Assembly (NCBI GenBank): GCA_965200795.1
Contig: CBDAVB010000019.1
Coordinates: forward strand, 27,045 to 91,044
Length of the DNA: 64,000 bases
Source of the DNA: Parashewanella sp965200795
GTDB lineage: Bacteria > Pseudomonadota > Gammaproteobacteria > Enterobacterales > Shewanellaceae
Direction of reading: 5' to 3'
Shown here: positions 54,387 to 63,304 of the stretch, piece after piece
How the letters are laid out: each line of letters opens with the position of its first letter
Numbering within the stretch: the first letter of the stretch is position 1
Notes under the pieces: generated by a model
Database searches by the model: none
The model's input: the letters and a program-made list of their open reading frames with translations, nothing else
What the model was told of the DNA's origin: nothing
Made by a program: the position numbers and the translations under genes

Positions 54387-55497
54387 TAGGACTTACGCAT
54401 TGACAGAGTGTTTTGAAATTTGATATCGGGTAAAATGATCATTTTCAGGGATGGAAGTGAGAAAGACTACTCGCCCAACGACAGCCAGATGTACTCTTCC
54501 GCAATACATGGGATTTTTGATAAGTGAAACAAAATCATCAACATGCACAAGGTTGGCAGAAGTGACGGGTATCTCTCACGATAGCGTTAACCGCTTTCTT
54601 CATCGTGAAGATTATCAACCGAAAGACTTATTTGATGAGGCAGCTCAAGATCTATGTCTTGTTGGTGGTACTTTGAGTGTTGATGATAGCGTACTTGATA
54701 AACCTTACAGTCATCACGTAGAACTGGTGAGTCATTTTTGGTCAGGGAAACACCATCGAGCAGTCAAAGGGATTAACCTCGTAACCCTCTATTACACCGA
54801 CATGACTGGTCGCCATATGCCCGTCAATTACAGGATATGCGATAAATCCGAAGGCAAGACTAAAAATGACTATTTTCGTGAAATGCTGGCAGAAGTACTG
54901 GATTGGGGACTCAAGCCAAAGTTTGTAACGGGAGACTCTTGGTACAGCTGCGTCAGGAATCTGAAGACGATTAAAAACCATCAGACAGGATTCATGTTTG
55001 CTGTCGAGAAAAACAGAACAGTATCGCAGGAAAAAGGCCAATGGCTGCAAATTCAGCACCTTGACGTTCCTTGTGACGGTTTGGAGGTTTGGCTTAAAGA
55101 TTTTGGCAAGGTCAGGTTGTTTAGAACGACGCTAAAAGACCAGCATCGCTACTACGTGGTTTACTTGCCAGAGGAAGAACCTTTTCAGCATGATGACTTT
55201 AAAGCCATTCATGATCAACACTGGCAAATTGAACAATATCACAGAGCAATCAAGCAAGTCTGTCATATTGAGCATTTTCAAGTGCGTAGTGAGCGACCTG
55301 TACGAAATCACATCTTCTCAAGCATTTTGAGTTTTGTTTATCTACAAAAAATGCGGATAGCGCAAGAGTTCACCAATATTTATCAGCACCAACGTGAACT
55401 GTTTAAAGATGTTGTTGGTGCTTTCATTGAACATTTTGCGAAAGGCAAAGAGCAACTCCTACCAAAATTGCACAGTACCATCAATGCGTAAGTCCTA
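54387..55497 (+). mobile_element. IS4/IS701-type insertion sequence nested in the IS1595-type element
   Basis: 1111 bp with perfect terminal inverted repeats TAGGACTTACGCATTGA, flanked by the 5-bp direct repeat ATAAT (54382-54386, 55498-55502). Excision restores the reading frame of the surrounding transposase, confirming the boundaries. Confidence 0.92.
54451..55491 (+). CDS. IS4/IS701-type transposase (DDE)
   Basis: A 346-residue transposase filling the nested element. Candidate catalytic residues lie in LSVDDSVLDKP (Asp), FVTGDSWYSC (Asp) and WQIEQYHRAIKQVC (Glu, with the YREK-like context of IS4-type enzymes). An HTH-like stretch LAEVTGISHDSVNRFLHRED lies near residue 40. Uninterrupted and with intact termini, so it may still be mobile. 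The exact family (IS4, IS701 or a neighbour) needs comparison with a reference set. Confidence 0.88.
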   Translation: MEVRKTTRPTTARCTLPQYMGFLISETKSSTCTRLAEVTGISHDSVNRFLHREDYQPKDLFDEAAQDLCLVGGTLSVDDSVLDKPYSHHVELVSHFWSGKHHRAVKGINLVTLYYTDMTGRHMPVNYRICDKSEGKTKNDYFREMLAEVLDWGLKPKFVTGDSWYSCVRNLKTIKNHQTGFMFAVEKNRTVSQEKGQWLQIQHLDVPCDGLEVWLKDFGKVRLFRTTLKDQHRYYVVYLPEEEPFQHDDFKAIHDQHWQIEQYHRAIKQVCHIEHFQVRSERPVRNHIFSSILSFVYLQKMRIAQEFTNIYQHQRELFKDVVGAFIEHFAKGKEQLLPKLHSTINA

Positions 55498-55582
55498 ATA
55501 ATGTAGGGCTCCGAGGAAAAGGACTGCTCGAACCATTAATCGAACTACTGGTATGCAAGCAGTCTGGAATCCAATAAGAGCC

Positions 55583-55860
55583 ATACTGTTGCGGTGAGAT
55601 CATCGAAGTAACGATCACAGCCTTTGCATTGGTAATGCTGGCAGTCTGTCTGACTTGAGTCGTGACCGTTTTTCTTGATGGAATCTGAGTGACAATGAGG
55701 GCAACTAATGCCATTAGGCCACCTTAACTGACGTACAGTTTCAAAACATTTAAAATTGCTAATCAAGTCTGTGATTTTGAGAACTTCCATCTTCAGTAGT
55801 GCTATGAAAATGAATAGGTAGCCTCAGTCTATCAAAGCAGTCTGGAATCTTAAAAGAGCC
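55583..55860 (-). mobile_element. IS1595-type remnant, inverted, N-terminal part only
   Basis: On the minus strand it has its own left end (complement of GAATCTTAAAAGAGCC at 55860) and codes for MEVLKITDLISN through FDDLTATV (start 55790). It then stops exactly where the right end of the neighbouring IS1595-type element begins. It was therefore truncated when, or after, the two elements came together head to tail. Confidence 0.85.
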
Positions 55861-56020
55861 TCAATTTAAATCACTACACTAGATTGGATAATGTACACAT
55901 AGAATGGGATAAATGCATAACAACCTCAACTATGGTGGCCAATAGTAATGTATATAGTGGTGATACATGCAACCTGTTTGCTTGGTCATCAGAAGTCGTA
56001 ATCAATGACGTCGATTATTT

Positions 56021-57530
56021 AGTCGGCCATGAAAAACATCTAACATTCTGATCGCTAATAAAATATAGCTATTTGATACATTCAATTTCGACCAGAAATG
56101 ATATAGTGAACCTACGGTTTCTGGTCGTTTTGGTGCTAAAAGTGCTCAAAGAAAGCCCGTCAAATTTACCTCATGCCAGTCTGTTTGATATCACAGACCA
56201 ACTTCTGCAAACTCACCCTTTACTCATTTTAGCTAATGCCTTTGATTGGCGAGCGTTGGAAGAAGAGTTCAAGCCGTTATACAAAAAATTAGGCCGTAAA
56301 GCGAAGCCAATTCGGTTGATGTGCGGTTTGCTAATACTCAAGCAACTTTACAAACTCAGCGATGAAGCCTTGGTCGATGAGTGGCTGATGAACGTGTATT
56401 TTTAAGTGTTTTGTGGTGAGACAGAGTTTCAAACAGCACGCCCTTGTGATGCCAGTGAACTCAGTGTTTTTCGTAAGCGCATCGGTGAAAAAGGCTGTGA
56501 AAAAATCTTTGCATTATCTGTGGCTTTACACGGTGACAAAGCTGAAGATGACACCGTGTACGTTGATACAACCGTCCAAGAAAAAGCCATTACTTATCCG
56601 ACAGATAGCAAACTTGCCATCAAGGTGGTTAACCGACTCAATAAACTAGCCAAAGTATTTGGGATCAAGCAAAGACGTACTTATGTCAAAGAAGTCAAAC
56701 AGCTACGCATTGACTGTCGAAGCTTTAGACATGCCAAAAATCGAAGCAAAGCCAGAAGAGCGTTAAAAAGGTTACGTGTTATCGCAGGTAAGCTTTTAAG
56801 GGAGCTACAACGCAAACTTCCACAAGATGTCCTTGATTTACAAAAAGAGAATTTTACTAATTATGAAAAAGCCATTACACAGCAACGTAAAGATAAAAAT
56901 AAGATTTACAGTCTTCATGAACCCGATGTTTACTGCGTAGGGAAAGGCAAAGACCACAAAGTATGGTAAGAAGGCTTCTGTCGTGCTCACAGAGCAGAGT
57001 CAATTAATCATCGGTGTCGCCAGTCATGACGAGCATGAACACGACTCAAAATTGCTTAAGCCTGCACTTGACCATGCCCATAAACACCGAAAGAGTAAAA
57101 TCACTACAGCCGTTGTAGATAAAGGCTATAAAGGGTGTAAGCAGTATGTTGACCAAGAAGTTGTTATCCCTAGTCGGCCATTAAAACGGGACTCGCAAGC
57201 AAAGAGAAAACGCAAAAGTGAACTCTGTAAAAAAAGGGCAACAATTGAACCAGTAATCGGGCATTTGAAGAGTGATTTTAGGCTGTGTAAGAACTGGTTA
57301 AAAGGCAGTGTTGGCGACTCAATAAACCTTCTAATGGCTGCGTGTGCCTGGAACCTGAGAAAGTGGTTAGCCATTTTCTTTTTGCTCGAAAAAGATGGTG
57401 AGTTTTGGCTATTTTGAAGTGAAATTGATGCGAAATATAAGAAATGTTGCTTTTGGGTACGGTTCTGAATTTTGCGTAAATCAGATGCCGTACATTTTAA
57501 ATCTTGAAGTTATGTTTTTCAGTACCGACT
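56021..57530 (+). mobile_element. IS5-type insertion sequence, copy 2
   Basis: 1510 bp with ends AGTCGGCCATGAAAAACAT and the complement of AGTCGGTACTGAAAAACAT, flanked by a perfect 4-bp target duplication ATTT (56017-56020, 57531-57534). Nearly identical to copy 1 at 12752-15560 in inverted orientation. It breaks the VWA/VIT-type gene. Confidence 0.93.
56133..57417 (+). pseudogene. IS5-type transposase, copy 2, inactivated
   Basis: Same protein as 14116-15447 with damage: CAA to TAA nonsense after MNVYF (56403-56405), an 8-bp deletion near 56960 that shifts the frame after KGKDHK, an early stop after FWLF (57415-57417), and GTG in place of the early ATG. Comparison with copy 1 identifies each lesion directly. 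It is incapable of making full transposase. Confidence 0.9.
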
Positions 57531-58399
57531 ATTTATATGGAATTAACGGTCAGCAGCACTGCTATACATTGCCTATTACAAACCATATAACTGAATCAAC
57601 ATCCCAAAATGCAAGTACACTTGCTCGACTTGCAGTTCAATCGAAGTTGCCCAACTTAAACGATGCTGATGCAGCAATGCTTGCTGAACAGTACCAATTA
57701 GTAACTGAGTATACGAGTTGTGTTTTGGTAGCTGAAAGGGAAGTTAAAGCTGAAGGTATGCCTGAATTTATTGATATTAAGCATCAATTACCAGAAGGCA
57801 AGTTTGGGATAGGTCGGAGTGAACCTCGAGGGGTGATGTACAGCTTAGACATCGAGGCTGACTTTTTTGGAAGTGGAAGATTAAGTTCGCCTTTTAAGGA
57901 AAAAGTTACGCCTAAAACTGTTCAAGCATCAGAACCGAGTGTAACAACGTACTCATCTTGTAATTCATCTCCAAATAATGAATTAGACTATCTCGATATC
58001 CCTGCATTTTTGAGGGTGAAGGAGTCGGCCAAAGCACCTACTGATGAAGATAAGATTGAACAATGGCTTACTACAATAAATGATGACATTTCCTTAATTA
58101 CGTTTGATGAATTACTTGAAGCAGGAGAGAGACAAGCTTGTATCGATTTATTAGTACAATTAACTGATGAAACTTTAACTGATGTGGTCTGTATTATTGC
58201 TTGGTTGCAGGTTAGAGGAAAATTTTCAAATGTTTCTTTTAGTCGACAAGCAAAGAAAGTACTTAAAAAATTGGCAAACGAATGTGGTGTGACAAAGCAG
58301 CATAAGAGTCGAGTAAGAAAGGCAATGACACTAAACCTAGATAATATTGATATTTTTATGTCGAAAAAAAGAAGTGTGGCCAATTTTTTTGGGTATTAG

Positions 58400-58856
58400 G
58401 TGATACTAGATACCAACATATTACAATCCTAAATGCGATAGAGTCTGTCGCATTTTATCAACTCCTCAATAGACATTTCATGTTTAAGTAAAAAGATGAA
58501 CATGGCGAAGTAGTTGGCTAAAGATATGAGCTAGTAAATCAATAAACTTCACAATGATAAAGAGTGACAAATTTTGATGTTTACACGATGCAGGTAGGGG
58601 TCATAGTAGTTGAAAGTGGTCAATGAGCAAAAATAATGATTTGCCACAAATTCGTCACAAATAGGCATACCTCATTTTTTGTTAACTGTTGAAATAGAAA
58701 ACTTGATAAAAAATTAACAAAACGATACATCTGCATTGAATAAAATTGATAGGTGTTTTAAGTGTAAACTATTGTTTATACTGACAATTAAAGGGTGATT
58801 TAAACTTTGAAATGTTTTTATATAGATTTTCTTGAAATATTTTCAATCATAAAAAC
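58400..58856. other. AT-rich non-coding stretch of the island
   Basis: About 460 bp between the VWA/VIT pseudogene and the tRNA fragment, with long A/T runs and no convincing ORF or repeat-family member. Confidence 0.5.
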
Positions 58857-58908
58857 TGGTACAACCGAGTGGATTCGAACCACCGACCCCTACCATGAAC
58901 AGTCAGGT
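58857..58908 (-). other. tRNA 3'-half fragment at right edge of the island
   Basis: On the minus strand, AGGGGTCGGTGGTTCGAATCC leads into a T-arm (GGTGG/CCACT), the acceptor strand CGGTTGT and a CCA end (58857-58859). No 5' half (ACAACCG) is present upstream, even after the IS21 element that starts at 58909 is removed. After removal the sequence before it contains TTAAACCT, as at the left fragment. The two fragments face each other. Confidence 0.65.
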
Positions 58909-59129
58909 TGCATATTCTCGCCTAACGTGATCAAAAATTCCTGCCCATCGTGATCGCATATTCTTGCCTAACTGTGATCAATAATTCTTGCTTTATCGTG
59001 AACAAATTTCGTCCAAAACAGGAATCAGCGATCACGATGCAAGAATTGGTGATCACGACCCACAAGAACAACTTCAGAGCATTGTTTCTTTAACTACCAT
59101 TTTCTATTTAAACCAAATGGATAATGGTA

Positions 59130-60671
59130 ATGGCAACTAAGAGATTAACAGTGCGAAATATAAGAGAAATTTTACGGCTCGGTCTTGGTGCCCAGCTGAC
59201 ACTACGTCAAATACATAGCAGCACAAAGTCGAGTGTTGGAGCTGTACAGAAAGTTCTTTTCAAAGCAAAAGCATTAAAATTGAGCTGGCCTTTACCACCA
59301 GAGCTGGATGATTCAACTCTGGAAAAGCTTTTTTATTCAAAGCCTGAATCGACTCAACATATAAAATGCCCATCAACCGACTGGGCTGAAATCCATTTAG
59401 AGCTCAAGAAAAAAGGGGTCACTAAACAACTGTTATGGGAAGAGCATGTACAGCAAAATAAAGATTGTTACTACAGCTATTCTCGATTTTGCTATCACTA
59501 TTCAACGTGGAAGAAGAAACAGCAACGCTCGATGAGGCAAGTTCACAAAGCGGGTGACAAACTATTCGTCGACTACGCTGGCCAAACGGTACCTATCGTC
59601 TGTGCCTCAACAGGTGAAGTAAAAACAGCTCAAATTTTTGTCGCTGTGCTTGGTGCTTCAAATTACACCTATGTTGAAGCTACCCATACACAATCATTAC
59701 CAGACTGGTTAGAAAGTCATGTCAGGGCTTTTGAGTTCTTTGGCGGTGTTCCGAAAATCGTGATACCCGATAATCTTAAATCTGGTGTCAGCAAGGCTTG
59801 TCGATACGATCCTGAACTCAATCCCGCTTATCAACAATTGGCTGCGCATTACAATGTGGCTGTTATCCCCGCCAGACCTTACAAACCCAAAGATAAATCA
59901 AAAGCTGAAGTCGGTGTGCAAATCATTGAACGCTGGATATTAGCTAAGCTCAGACATCAAACCTTCTTCTCGCTTGGTGAGCTTAATCGGTGCATTAAAG
60001 CCTTACTAAAAGAAGTGAATCAAAAGCCCTTTAAGCAACTAGATGGTTGCAGACAAAGTTTATTTGAAAGCTTGGATAAACCGGCGTTAGCACCACTTCC
60101 CAAGCTTCCTTACCATTATGTTGACATCAAATCCGCTAAAATTGGCATCGACTATCACGTCAAATATGATCGCCACAATTACTCCGTTCCTCATCATCTT
60201 GTTGGTGAAAAAGTTGAGCTACACGTAAGTGACAAGCGGCTAGGCGTTTACTTCAAAGGTAAAGCCATTTGTCACCACATCCGTAAGCATCGACCGGGGG
60301 CAACAACTGAACCTCAACATATGCCAAAGCGCCATGAGAAACACCATCAATGGAACCCTGGTCGCTTTTTAAACTGGGCAAGCAGTATCGGCTCAGAGGT
60401 GACAAAATGGATCAAGCATCAACTTGATAGCCGAGCACACCCAGAGCAAGCCTATAACTTGTGCTTAGGTGTATTAAATCTCTCTAAAACCTACTCAAAC
60501 GAACGCCTGAACAACGCTTGTGCTATCGCCAACAAACATAAGCTTTATCGATACCGAGAAATCAGCAATATCCTCAAAAGTAACCAAGACAAGCTGGCTA
60601 ACAGTAAGCAGCAAAGCTTCGACTTACCTCAACACCACGAAAATGTTCGTGGCTCAAAAGCCTTTCACTAA
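59130..60671 (+). CDS. istA: IS21 transposase IstA
   Basis: A 513-residue transposase. N-terminal HTH (TLRQIHSSTKSSVGAVQKVL), then the DDE core: LFVDYAGQTVPI (Asp), IPDNLKSGVSKA (Asp) and DKSKAEVGVQIIERWI (Glu). An ATG two codons earlier is also possible. Three bases separate it from istB. Intact. Confidence 0.94.
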   Translation: MATKRLTVRNIREILRLGLGAQLTLRQIHSSTKSSVGAVQKVLFKAKALKLSWPLPPELDDSTLEKLFYSKPESTQHIKCPSTDWAEIHLELKKKGVTKQLLWEEHVQQNKDCYYSYSRFCYHYSTWKKKQQRSMRQVHKAGDKLFVDYAGQTVPIVCASTGEVKTAQIFVAVLGASNYTYVEATHTQSLPDWLESHVRAFEFFGGVPKIVIPDNLKSGVSKACRYDPELNPAYQQLAAHYNVAVIPARPYKPKDKSKAEVGVQIIERWILAKLRHQTFFSLGELNRCIKALLKEVNQKPFKQLDGCRQSLFESLDKPALAPLPKLPYHYVDIKSAKIGIDYHVKYDRHNYSVPHHLVGEKVELHVSDKRLGVYFKGKAICHHIRKHRPGATTEPQHMPKRHEKHHQWNPGRFLNWASSIGSEVTKWIKHQLDSRAHPEQAYNLCLGVLNLSKTYSNERLNNACAIANKHKLYRYREISNILKSNQDKLANSKQQSFDLPQHHENVRGSKAFH

Positions 60672-60674
60672 GGA

Positions 60675-61439
60675 GTGATTATGATGATCGAGCCTTTAAT
60701 CGCACAACTACGTCAGCTGAAATTATCAGGCATGGCACAAGCGTTAACCAGCCAGCAAGAACAATTAGGTCATTACGGTGATTTATCGTTCGAAGAACGG
60801 TTGCAATATATCGTTGAAAGAGAATCTCTTTACCGAGATAACCGGAAGCAGCAACGACTGCTACGCAGTGCCAAACTCAAATTAAGCGCAACGGCCTCAG
60901 AAATCGATTACCAGCATCCAAGAGGACTGAAACGCAGTCAGATGGCCGGACTTATCCAGTGTGAATGGATAAGCAAAGGACAAAACACTTTGCTCACAGG
61001 GCCATGTGGTTGCGGTAAAACCTATTTGGCTTGTGCACTCGGACACAGTGCTTGTCTTAAAGGTTACAGCGTTCGCTACTACAGGCTATCACGATTACTA
61101 CTGACACTTTCACAGGCAAAAGCTGATGGCACATATCAGAGGCTGTTAAAAACCTTAGCCGCAACCAATTTACTTATCATCGATGACTGGGGACTAGAGC
61201 CGCTTACAGCGGCTAACCGTAGTGACTTAATGGAAATCATGGACGACCGACACGAAACAAACTCAACCATCATGATAAGCCAATTACCAACTGAGCAGTG
61301 GCATCAAGCTATCGGAGATAACACACTAGCTGACGCCATTTTAGATCGGTTAATGCATAACGCTCACCGACTGAAATTAAAGGGTGAATCCATGCGAAAA
61401 AAAGAGGAAATCTTGACTGATGGTGATCAAATAGACTAG
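60675..61439 (+). CDS. istB: IS21 helper ATPase IstB
   Basis: A 254-residue AAA+ ATPase that assists IstA in target selection. Walker A is GPCGCGKT near residue 107 and Walker B LLIIDDWG near residue 168. The N-terminal domain LRQLKLSGMAQALTSQQEQ is typical. AAGGAGTG lies before the start. Intact. Confidence 0.94.
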   Translation: MIMMIEPLIAQLRQLKLSGMAQALTSQQEQLGHYGDLSFEERLQYIVERESLYRDNRKQQRLLRSAKLKLSATASEIDYQHPRGLKRSQMAGLIQCEWISKGQNTLLTGPCGCGKTYLACALGHSACLKGYSVRYYRLSRLLLTLSQAKADGTYQRLLKTLAATNLLIIDDWGLEPLTAANRSDLMEIMDDRHETNSTIMISQLPTEQWHQAIGDNTLADAILDRLMHNAHRLKLKGESMRKKEEILTDGDQID

Positions 61440-61645
61440 AAATGCATGTAGGTTGATGCTCTGAAGTGACAAGTGATCACGATGGGCAGGAATCAGCGAT
61501 CATATCCGCAGGAATACGCACAGGTTTAAGGTGAGGGAGGAGAAGTGAATTCAAAGGTTAATTGTCTCAAAAATAGATATACAATCAATTCAATTGGTTA
61601 CATTAGATTATATTTTGTTAATGATTGCTGCAGGGGAGTCATTAA

Positions 61646-61771
61646 ATGCATAACTCAGACGGCAGAATTGAAATAGAGGAAGAGGTATTTAATGAGATCA
61701 CAGCAGGAGCGGGTGATTCAAAAAGTACGCATTTAACCAAAGAATCAGTAGTTTCAGGTTATAACGTTTAA
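61646..61771 (+). CDS. Small ORF, possible peptide precursor (41 aa)
   Basis: The ATG has GGGGAG eight bases upstream, a better ribosome site than most genes here. The product has an acidic leader-like first half (IEIEEEVFNEITAGAG) and a Ser/Thr-rich second half without Glu/Asp clusters. The ITAGAG junction recalls the double-glycine-type leader ends of bacteriocins and some RiPP precursors. No processing enzyme or transporter is adjacent in the window, though TldD/PmbA is encoded elsewhere. It may equally be a remnant of a longer gene. Confidence 0.4.
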   Translation: MHNSDGRIEIEEEVFNEITAGAGDSKSTHLTKESVVSGYNV

Positions 61772-61967
61772 TCTGACGCCAAGAGATGTATTGAGGCTAA
61801 GATGCAAGAGTTTTTACGGATGAAAACAAAGGAAATAACTTCTTAATTCTGAGGGAATCGTAATGATGAAAGCGGTTCCCGGTAAAATTTCCAGCGGCCT
61901 GTCGATTTATCAGAATCCCGGCTGAATTTTCGCGAGAAAAGTGTGTTACAAAACCGTAACTACTGAT

Positions 61968-62131
61968 TAAGTACCCAACTATAAGTTTTTTCACTTTTCT
62001 GACGCCCGTCTTAATCACTCTACGGCGTTATTCTTGCTTGAAATACTGCCGGTATTACCGTGCGAGAGCGCCTTGTAGAGCAGTTAATCTGAACGCCGAA
62101 AATATCGAAAAACTTATAGTCAGGTACTTAA
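61968..62131. repeat. Interspersed repeat family 1, complete copy
   Basis: TAAGTACCCAACTATAAGTT through the core AATACTGCCGGTATTACCGT to AAACTTATAGTCAGGTACTTA; one of the best-preserved copies. The 61772-62546 region has no other gene that I can support. Confidence 0.9.
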
Positions 62132-62390
62132 GTTGTGATCAGCCATTAGGTTGTAAGAACTTGTAATGAAACGGCGATAAGATTGACCGCTCATTATCAG
62201 GCTTCATAATATCACTGAATTTAGTGTTTACGTCTATTTTGAAGCCTAACCCCCTGATTTATCAGATATGAGTGCCTTTCCGCTGACGAATCGTTTCAGC
62301 CGGCATTGCCCGAATCAAAGAAGAAAGCCGAACTCAGGAATGGCCGGTTCCGCCGCGCCCGGTGGTGACAGCGGCGACAAATACAAGGCG

Positions 62391-62494
62391 CGGCGCAGGG
62401 AGCATAGTCGTGACTGTGTAACCGAAGTTGCAACGCCGTAGTGCGGTAAAGAAGGGCATCAAAAAATGTCAGAAAACTTATGGTCAGCTACTTA
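62391..62494. repeat. Interspersed repeat family 2, right half
   Basis: AAGGCGCGGCGCAGGG, then TGTGTAACCGAAGTTGCAAC and AAAATGTCAGAAAACTTATG to TCAGCTACTTA. The left terminus is not recognisable. Confidence 0.75.
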
Positions 62495-62546
62495 TTAACG
62501 TATTTATTACAACATTAAAACAGACAGAACACCCGGTTAAATTAAG

Positions 62547-62735
62547 CTAGCCGGTAACTTGAGCCACGATAAAAATCAATATCAAAACCAGCATCACCGC
62601 CATAAAAATGCCCATGAAAATGAAGGCGACAGGGGAATCATTTTCGTTAAAGTCACGATGACGATTTTTATCTGACTGAACGCCGAAAAACGCCGCTAAT
62701 GTGCTGGAAAAAACTTGCCAGAATTGTCTCAGCAT
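62547..62735 (-). CDS. DUF2970 family small membrane protein
   Basis: A 62-residue protein with the pattern LAAFFGVQSDKNRHRDF followed by one hydrophobic segment (FIFMGIFMAVMLVLILIFIV) at the C-terminus, typical of DUF2970. Its ATG directly follows the stop of the upstream gene, so the pair is co-transcribed. Function unknown. Confidence 0.85.
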   Translation of the reverse strand: MLRQFWQVFSSTLAAFFGVQSDKNRHRDFNENDSPVAFIFMGIFMAVMLVLILIFIVAQVTG

Positions 62736-63101
62736 TTATCTCTCCGGTGCGATTTTATCAGTATTTGTGTTGTTAACGCTCTGTTTACGATGGAGCAGCT
62801 CAAATAAATCAAAGTAATGAAACTGCCCTGAGCCGCTCTTTCCCGCGAGCCATGACCGCCAGTTTAATTCTTTAGCTTTCAGCGCGCATCGATTTCGCGG
62901 ATGGCTTGCCGGTAACACCGAATCGGAAGCGACACCGGCCCGGCACGAGAAGGCTGATGTCGCTTCGGATTCTGAAAAGGCTTCACAGGTCAGTAACACA
63001 ACAAGACTCATCCCGAGAGCGCCGCTCAGAATTAACCTGTGTCCGGAAAAACGGGAAACGCTGTTCCATAGCTTTAGTGAGTTTTTCCGTAAATGTGTCA
63101 T
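62736..63101 (-). CDS. Hypothetical exported or membrane-anchored protein (121 aa)
   Basis: A basic N-terminus followed by a hydrophobic segment (LILSGALGMSLVVLLTC, about residues 23-39) suggests a signal peptide or anchor; the Cys at its end could form a weak lipobox. The C-terminal WRSWLAGKSGSGQFHYFDLFELL looks conserved, and I have the impression of similar proteins in pseudomonads, but I cannot name a family. It is divergent from rpe and first of a two-gene unit with the DUF2970 gene. GAGAG lies before the ATG. Confidence 0.65.
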   Translation of the reverse strand: MTHLRKNSLKLWNSVSRFSGHRLILSGALGMSLVVLLTCEAFSESEATSAFSCRAGVASDSVLPASHPRNRCALKAKELNWRSWLAGKSGSGQFHYFDLFELLHRKQSVNNTNTDKIAPER

Positions 63102-63304
63102 GCGTAACTCTCAGTCCCTGCTTAAATTATCCGTTGATTATAACAAATTCGTCCGGATTTTAAACAGCTTGACCGGGTTCATCTCCGCGGGCTTGTGTTC
63201 ATGGTAAAGCGTTTTTTAAATTAATGAGATATAACGACTGGAGCCTGATAGTCCGGAGGGGTAAACTACGCAAAAATCTGTCAATTTACGTGAGTGAGAA
63301 TGTT

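Larger units (their letters stand above)
53506..55577 (+). pseudogene. IS1595-type transposase, broken three times
   Basis: An N-terminal zinc ribbon (CPHCHSDS...YQCKDCERYFDDLTATVF) and ISXO2-like catalytic parts (EFDEMYVVAGYKG, VYTDEYNIYDSLEDW, HVNTIEGFWSLLR) lie in one former gene. Defects: an in-frame TAA at 53797-53799 (family members have Lys), a -1 shift in the A-run near 53976-53982 after which KGAPGRGT resumes, and insertion of the IS at 54387. Removing that IS and its ATAAT duplication restores FFEFVHNVGLRGKG to a stop at 55577. Confidence 0.87.
53436..55582 (+). mobile_element. IS1595-type element (ISXO2-like), interrupted by another IS
   Basis: Left end GGCTCTTTTCGGATTCCAGACTGC, right end complement GGCTCTTATTGGATTCCAGACTGC. 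It contains a broken transposase gene and, at 54387-55497, an inserted IS4/IS701-type element. The flanking octamers (tttaaagt, atactgtt) do not match, because the right side abuts an inverted remnant of the same element type. The 53105-53435 stretch before it has no gene that I can see. Confidence 0.85.
55861..58399 (+). pseudogene. VWA/VIT-type protein, truncated at 5' end and interrupted by an IS5-type element
   Basis: Two coding pieces (55861-56020 and 57535-58399) join in frame once the IS5-type element at 56021-57530 and one ATTT are removed: CITTSTMVANSNVYSGDTCN...DVDYLYGINGQQHC. The later stretch LARLAVQSKLPNL...MLAEQYQLVTEYTSCVLVAERE is characteristic of the region after the VWA domain in bacterial VIT/VWA proteins. 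The 5' portion, including the VWA domain, is lost at the IS1595-type remnant. The C-terminal 200 residues are not recognised. The lower GC than native genes suggests foreign origin. Confidence 0.75.
58909..61520 (+). mobile_element. IS21-family insertion sequence, complete
   Basis: 2612 bp. The ends are multiply repeated inverted sequences (TGCATATTCTCGCCTAACGT at left; right complement TGCGTATTCCTGCGGATATG), both followed by ATTCCTGCCCATCGTGATC. It is flanked by the 5-bp duplication CAGGT (58904-58908, 61521-61525) and carries istA and istB. It inserted next to the tRNA fragment. Confidence 0.94.
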
